Of a stretch of DNA of 64,000 nucleotides, positions 60,216 to 64,000 are shown piece after piece. Numbering within the stretch: position 1 is the stretch's first letter; every line of letters begins with the position of its first letter. The notes under the pieces were generated by a model that saw only the letters and a list, made by a program, of their open reading frames with translations, ran no database searches and had not been told where the DNA came from. The translations under genes and the position numbers were made by a program. This DNA comes from CAIXPS01 sp034430115 (lineage in GTDB: Bacteria > Chloroflexota > Anaerolineae > J036 > Brachytrichaceae). The stretch spans positions 1 through 64,000 of the forward strand of contig DAOUFG010000090.1 of the NCBI GenBank assembly GCA_034430115.1, read 5' to 3'.

Positions 60216-61319
60216 ATGAAAAAAGGTTCAACATTGGCTAAGCGAACCATCCTATACTACCCGACGATTGGACTTCCTAGGAACGCCTGGTTGGGCCAAG
60301 CACTTCTTTACTGGGATCAAGTATCCTCAATTGTGCCTCATAGCTACATGTATGATTGGCCGGCGGATCGATTCAGTCAAATGCTTCGACAGCTGGAGCA
60401 GGAAGGCGAGTACCGGCCCATTTATTCAGACGCGCTAATGTATGAGCACACAAATGTTAGTGAGCAGTTTGCTCATGAATTAGAAACGATTCTAGACTCT
60501 CGAGCTTATATGTCCAGGCGTCGCAGGTCATCTTCTACTGTTTCATATAGGTTGCATCACGACAAGTTTATAAGCCTGAAGGTATATAAGATTCTAGAGA
60601 CGCGTGGGTTAGTACGACCAAATCAAGATAACGAACGGGATACTGAATGGATAAGCTGTGAGCAAACTGCCGCGCGAGTATATATGGCGCTACTCGCAAG
60701 ATTTTTCGCGGATATGGACCAGGGTTACACGGTTCCAGGAACCGATTCACTCGCGACTGAACAATTAGTCGACGCGGCGGGTTCGGAAACGGAAGGGACA
60801 CAAACATCGTGTTGCACGATGAAGCTGCACAATCTCCTTCCTACCCCGCGGGCAGACGTATCACTGGAGGAGATAATCGCTTTCAAGCGGAAGAGACGTG
60901 ATGAATTGCTAACCTTCAGAAAGTGCTTGGACGATTACCAGAAACAATTACAGCAAGTACACAATAACAATGAAATCCAGTTGATTAATGTCCAGTTCAG
61001 GGAACAACTCGAACAAGCTTTTTGTGATCTCATGGCTACTCTCTCCGAAGCAAAATTACTGCGGAGACTTGACACGTTACGTGTGTTACTAACGATGTCT
61101 GCTCCGAGCATAGTTGGTGTTGCCTATAGCTTACTGACTGGGACATCTCCAGTAGCTAGTACCCCAATAGAATTTCAAGTGCTGGGGATGGCGGCAGTCG
61201 GTGCCCTGGAAGTTGGCATACAACGTATACGAAAGCGTCAAGATGAACGCATGTTGATGCGCCAGACCCCTTTTGCCTACATCTACTTGGCGCAGCAGCA
61301 GGGACTAATCTTTAAATGA
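60216..61319 (+). CDS. DUF6236-like protein
   Basis: 367 residues. The N-terminus TILYYPTIGLPRNAWLGQALLYWDQVSSIVP matches DUF6236 proteins as I recall them (YYPxIxxPxxxWLxxALLYWDxVxxIVP). The rest is alpha-rich with a coiled region (KRKRRDELLTFRKCLDDYQKQLQQ) and a hydrophobic C-terminal segment near 290-330. Function is unknown. It is AT-richer than its neighbours. Its stop overlaps the helicase ATG (ATGA). Members of this family occur beside restriction and defence genes. Confidence 0.7.
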   Translation: MKKGSTLAKRTILYYPTIGLPRNAWLGQALLYWDQVSSIVPHSYMYDWPADRFSQMLRQLEQEGEYRPIYSDALMYEHTNVSEQFAHELETILDSRAYMSRRRRSSSTVSYRLHHDKFISLKVYKILETRGLVRPNQDNERDTEWISCEQTAARVYMALLARFFADMDQGYTVPGTDSLATEQLVDAAGSETEGTQTSCCTMKLHNLLPTPRADVSLEEIIAFKRKRRDELLTFRKCLDDYQKQLQQVHNNNEIQLINVQFREQLEQAFCDLMATLSEAKLLRRLDTLRVLLTMSAPSIVGVAYSLLTGTSPVASTPIEFQVLGMAAVGALEVGIQRIRKRQDERMLMRQTPFAYIYLAQQQGLIFK

Positions 61320-64000
61320 CCCCATCACTGTGCCACCATTCATTTATGATCTATTACGGGCCCGCTGACGACCCGCTGAACAGCTTCTACATCCCGGCGC
61401 TGTCGGCCAGCGTGCGCTACGACCGCAGCGCCGGCTTCTTCAGCTCTTCGGCGCTGGCAGTGGCAGCAGCCGGCGTTGCGCGATTGATCCAGAACGACGG
61501 GCGCATGCGGCTGTTGGTGGGCGCGCAACTTGACGCCGATGATGTAGATGCCATCAGCAAGGGCTATGACTTGCGTGAGCGTGTCACCGAGAGGTTGCTA
61601 CAGCATTTCGCTGATCCGCAAGATGCACTGCTCCGGCGACGCCTGGAAGTGCTGGCCTGGATGGTCGCCGAGGGTAGGCTGGAGATCAAGGTCGTACTGC
61701 CGCGTGATGAACGGGGTCTGCCTATCCCGGCCTTCCAGGCTCAGGATTACTATCATCCCAAGTTTGGCATCTTCACTGATGCCGAGGGAAACCGCATTGC
61801 CTTCTCCGGCAGCGTGAACGAATCTGAGACAGCCTGGCGTAAGAATTATGAGACGTTCTCTGTTTATTTCTCCTGGAATGAGACCCAGGCATACCTTGCG
61901 CATGTGGCGAATAACTTTGATCGGCTGTGGCACGGCGAGGAATCCGACTGGATCGCACTCGATATCCCGCAAGCCGTGCGTGAGCAGTTACTAAAGTACC
62001 GGCCTGACCAGGCGCCAGCACGAGACCCTCTGGAACCTCAGCCAGAGAGGAAAGTGGACGATGCAGCGGAAGTACTAGCGTGCGAGCCCACCCAACGCGA
62101 GCGCATCCTGTTCCAGTTCGTGCGCGACGCGCCATACCTTTCCCGCGCATCCGCTATTGCAGCCGCGACGTCTGCTATCTCTCCTTGGCCGCACCAGATG
62201 CGAGTGGCAGACGCAGTGATGGAGCGTTACCCCGACCGTGCCATGCTGTCAGATGAGGTCGGGCTGGGTAAAACCATCGAAGCTGGTCTGGTCATCCGCC
62301 AATTGGTCCTCTCCGGAAGGGTGAAGCGTTGTTTGATCCTGGCGCCAAAGTCTGTGTTGAAGCAGTGGCAAGAAGAACTCTACGAAAAGTTCGTGCTCAA
62401 TATTCCCCGTTATGACGCCGGTTCAGTATGGGACGCGTTTGGCCAGGAGCAGGATGGCTTGGTCAATAACCTGTGGGACGACTTTGATTTACTTCTGGTG
62501 GGCAGCCAGTTAGCCAAACGTGCGGACCGCCGGAAGGAAATCCTGGCGGCCAAGCCTTGGGACCTGATCGTGGTTGACGAAGCACACCACGCGCGGCGGC
62601 GTGATTTCAAGGAACGCATCTACCGCCCCAATCGTCTGTTGAGCCTTCTAAACGAACTGAATGCCCAGAATAAGGCGGCCAGCATGCTGCTGCTGACAGC
62701 GACGCCGATGCAGGTGCATCCGTTGGAAGTCTGGGATCTGCTCACTGTGTTAGGAATGGGCGGGCGCTGGGGAGCGGATGAGGACAACTTCCTGGCCTTT
62801 TTCGCCGAGTTACGCAAGCCGTTCAAGGACATCGACTGGTCACTGGTCTACACCCTCGTGAAGGACTACCTGGACACCGGCGGTCAAATTGACCCAACCT
62901 TCAAGACGCACGTCAGCGCAGAGGTCGGGCCTGTGAAGTGGGCCGTTCTTGAAGATTTGTTGAAATATCCCGATCGCTCGAATCAGTTGCTAGCACAACT
63001 AGGGACGCGTGCTCAACCCTACGTTAAAGAATTGGCTCATCATCACACACCGCTCAATCGGTACATATTCCGCAACACGCGATCATTACTGCGGGAGTAT
63101 CAGAAGCGCGGAATTTTGCACGAGAACGTGCCCTACCGGGAGCCCGAGTTGAAGCGCGTCCCCATGCGTGACGATGAGCAGGTACTCTACACGCGCATCG
63201 AAGACTATATCTCACACTTCTACCAGAAGTACGAAAATGAGCGGCGTGGACTGGGATTCGTCATGACGGTGTATCGCCGCCGGCTGACCAGTAGCTTCTA
63301 CGCCGTGCGTAAGAGCCTCGAACGTCGCAGGGATTGGTTGCGCGGCGTGATCCCATCTGATGCAGTCTACGACAACGACGACGTCGAGCAGGAGGAACTG
63401 GAGCAAGATGTCTCAGAGGAGGGCGTGGTCGATCCTAATGGCCGCGAGCGGTTTAAGGCCGAGTTAGCTTACGTAGACGACTTTCTCCACGAGTTGCGCA
63501 GCCTGAGCGCCGCCGACTCCAAGCTGGAATGGTTGAAAGCCGAGTTGCAGCAGACCTTCAAACAACGCCCGACCGTTCTGGTCTTTACTCAATATACCGA
63601 TACGATGGACTACCTGCGCGACCAGCTGATTGATGTCTATGGCAGTCAGGTGGCCTGTTACTCGGGGCGCGGAGGGGAGGTATGGAATGGCATCGCCTGG
63701 GTCGTGACGACCAAGGAGGCAGTGAAGAACGCTTTCGCCAAAGGTGAGGTGAGTGTGCTGCTGTGTACTGAGTCGGCCAGTGAAGGCCTGAACTTGCAAA
63801 CCTGTGGCGTGCTCATCAACTATGACATGCCCTGGAACCCTATGCGGGTGGAGCAGCGCATTGGCCGTATCGACCGCATTGGTCAGAAGTACGACACAGC
63901 GTGGGTCTCGAACTACTTCTATCGTGACACGATTGAGGATCTGATCTATCAGCGCCTGGCGGATCGCATCGATTGGTTCGAGGTAGTTGTCGGCGACTTG
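61316..64000 (+). CDS. PLD-domain SNF2-type helicase, 3' end beyond window
   Basis: 895 codons to the window edge with no stop. I translated it from ATG 61316, which overlaps the previous stop (ATGA); ATG 61346 is an alternative. The N-terminal phospholipase-D-like part has YYHPKFGIF (His147, Lys149) and FSGSVNES, a single HKD-like site. The helicase core shows LSDEVGLGKTIEAGL (Walker A, Lys319), VVDEAHHARR (DEAH at 421-424), LLLTATPMQ, and the arginine-finger motif VI QRIGRIDRIGQ from about residue 847. Helicases of this kind recur with DUF499 and DUF1156 proteins. It lies at the downstream end of the cassette. Confidence 0.92.
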   Translation, partial: MTPSLCHHSFMIYYGPADDPLNSFYIPALSASVRYDRSAGFFSSSALAVAAAGVARLIQNDGRMRLLVGAQLDADDVDAISKGYDLRERVTERLLQHFADPQDALLRRRLEVLAWMVAEGRLEIKVVLPRDERGLPIPAFQAQDYYHPKFGIFTDAEGNRIAFSGSVNESETAWRKNYETFSVYFSWNETQAYLAHVANNFDRLWHGEESDWIALDIPQAVREQLLKYRPDQAPARDPLEPQPERKVDDAAEVLACEPTQRERILFQFVRDAPYLSRASAIAAATSAISPWPHQMRVADAVMERYPDRAMLSDEVGLGKTIEAGLVIRQLVLSGRVKRCLILAPKSVLKQWQEELYEKFVLNIPRYDAGSVWDAFGQEQDGLVNNLWDDFDLLLVGSQLAKRADRRKEILAAKPWDLIVVDEAHHARRRDFKERIYRPNRLLSLLNELNAQNKAASMLLLTATPMQVHPLEVWDLLTVLGMGGRWGADEDNFLAFFAELRKPFKDIDWSLVYTLVKDYLDTGGQIDPTFKTHVSAEVGPVKWAVLEDLLKYPDRSNQLLAQLGTRAQPYVKELAHHHTPLNRYIFRNTRSLLREYQKRGILHENVPYREPELKRVPMRDDEQVLYTRIEDYISHFYQKYENERRGLGFVMTVYRRRLTSSFYAVRKSLERRRDWLRGVIPSDAVYDNDDVEQEELEQDVSEEGVVDPNGRERFKAELAYVDDFLHELRSLSAADSKLEWLKAELQQTFKQRPTVLVFTQYTDTMDYLRDQLIDVYGSQVACYSGRGGEVWNGIAWVVTTKEAVKNAFAKGEVSVLLCTESASEGLNLQTCGVLINYDMPWNPMRVEQRIGRIDRIGQKYDTAWVSNYFYRDTIEDLIYQRLADRIDWFEVVVGDL

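Noticed and set aside
50756..64000. BREX or DISARM system
   Set aside because: No pglZ, pglX, brxC, drmA or drmB-like genes were found in the window; only the helicase/PLD and methylase parts are shared in kind.
1..64000. tRNA, rRNA and riboswitch genes
   Set aside because: No cloverleaf-type or rRNA-like sequence and no riboswitch-like leader was recognised on either strand by eye; an automated search (tRNAscan, Rfam) would be decisive.

Overview
This 64 kb, mostly GC-rich bacterial window fits a Chloroflexota (Anaerolineae/Caldilinea-like) chromosome. That placement is an inference from gene content: a DUF3467 protein, a fused YabN/MazG protein, numerous GT-C membrane glycosyltransferases, alkaline-phosphatase-superfamily phosphodiesterases, many small secreted SH3/M23 proteins, and abundant dispersed palindromic repeats. 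There is no rRNA, tRNA or CRISPR array, and no gene-free stretch longer than 300 bases.

Layout. 1-5300: the 3' part of a glycyl radical enzyme, a PurN-like formyltransferase, and a leftward GntR(YtrA)-slipin-DUF1214-DUF1254 operon with a perfect palindromic operator in front of the regulator. 5365-10341: a DNA polymerase I that lacks the 5' nuclease domain, and a Ca2+-type P-ATPase. 10338-30711: a surface-glycan island of lower GC, holding five polytopic GT-C-like or membrane proteins, two ABC-2 permeases without an ATPase, a priming sugar transferase, GT4 and GT2 enzymes, two alkaline-phosphatase-superfamily proteins, a secreted beta-rich protein and a PD40 lipoprotein. An intact-looking IS630-type element sits exactly in the stop codon of one membrane protein. 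30870-34150: ATP sulfurylase, a third phosphodiesterase-like protein and APS kinase, that is, PAPS synthesis beside the glycan island and without reductases. 34342-50653: housekeeping and envelope genes (DUF3467, ssb, SH3 protein, rdgB, biotin carrier, recJ, M23 peptidase, lipoproteins, GGDEF-EAL, NrtR-type Nudix, phosphoesterase, yabN/mazG, esterase, clpS). 50756-64000 (runs off the edge): a rightward defence-like cassette with a DUF499 ATPase, an ASCH fusion, TIGR04255, DUF5678, a retropepsin-like protein, a DUF1156 DNA methylase, a small ORF, DUF6236 and a PLD-SNF2 helicase.

The most unusual signals are these. (1) The terminal cassette couples a DUF499/DUF1156/PLD-helicase core with several uncharacterised proteins, and its methylase gene carries an AT-rich internal segment. 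(2) Palindromic repeats lie in frame inside three unrelated genes (P-ATPase, recJ, yabN), and recJ and yabN read their copies in the same frame to give nearly the same peptide. (3) The IS630 element and its host gene both use a TAG stop made at the CTAG target. (4) Several -10-like hexamers lie 6-8 nt before start codons with no Shine-Dalgarno sequence, suggesting leaderless transcripts, and the polA and ssb promoters share an identical 13-mer. All functions are read from motifs in the sequence; no database search was run.
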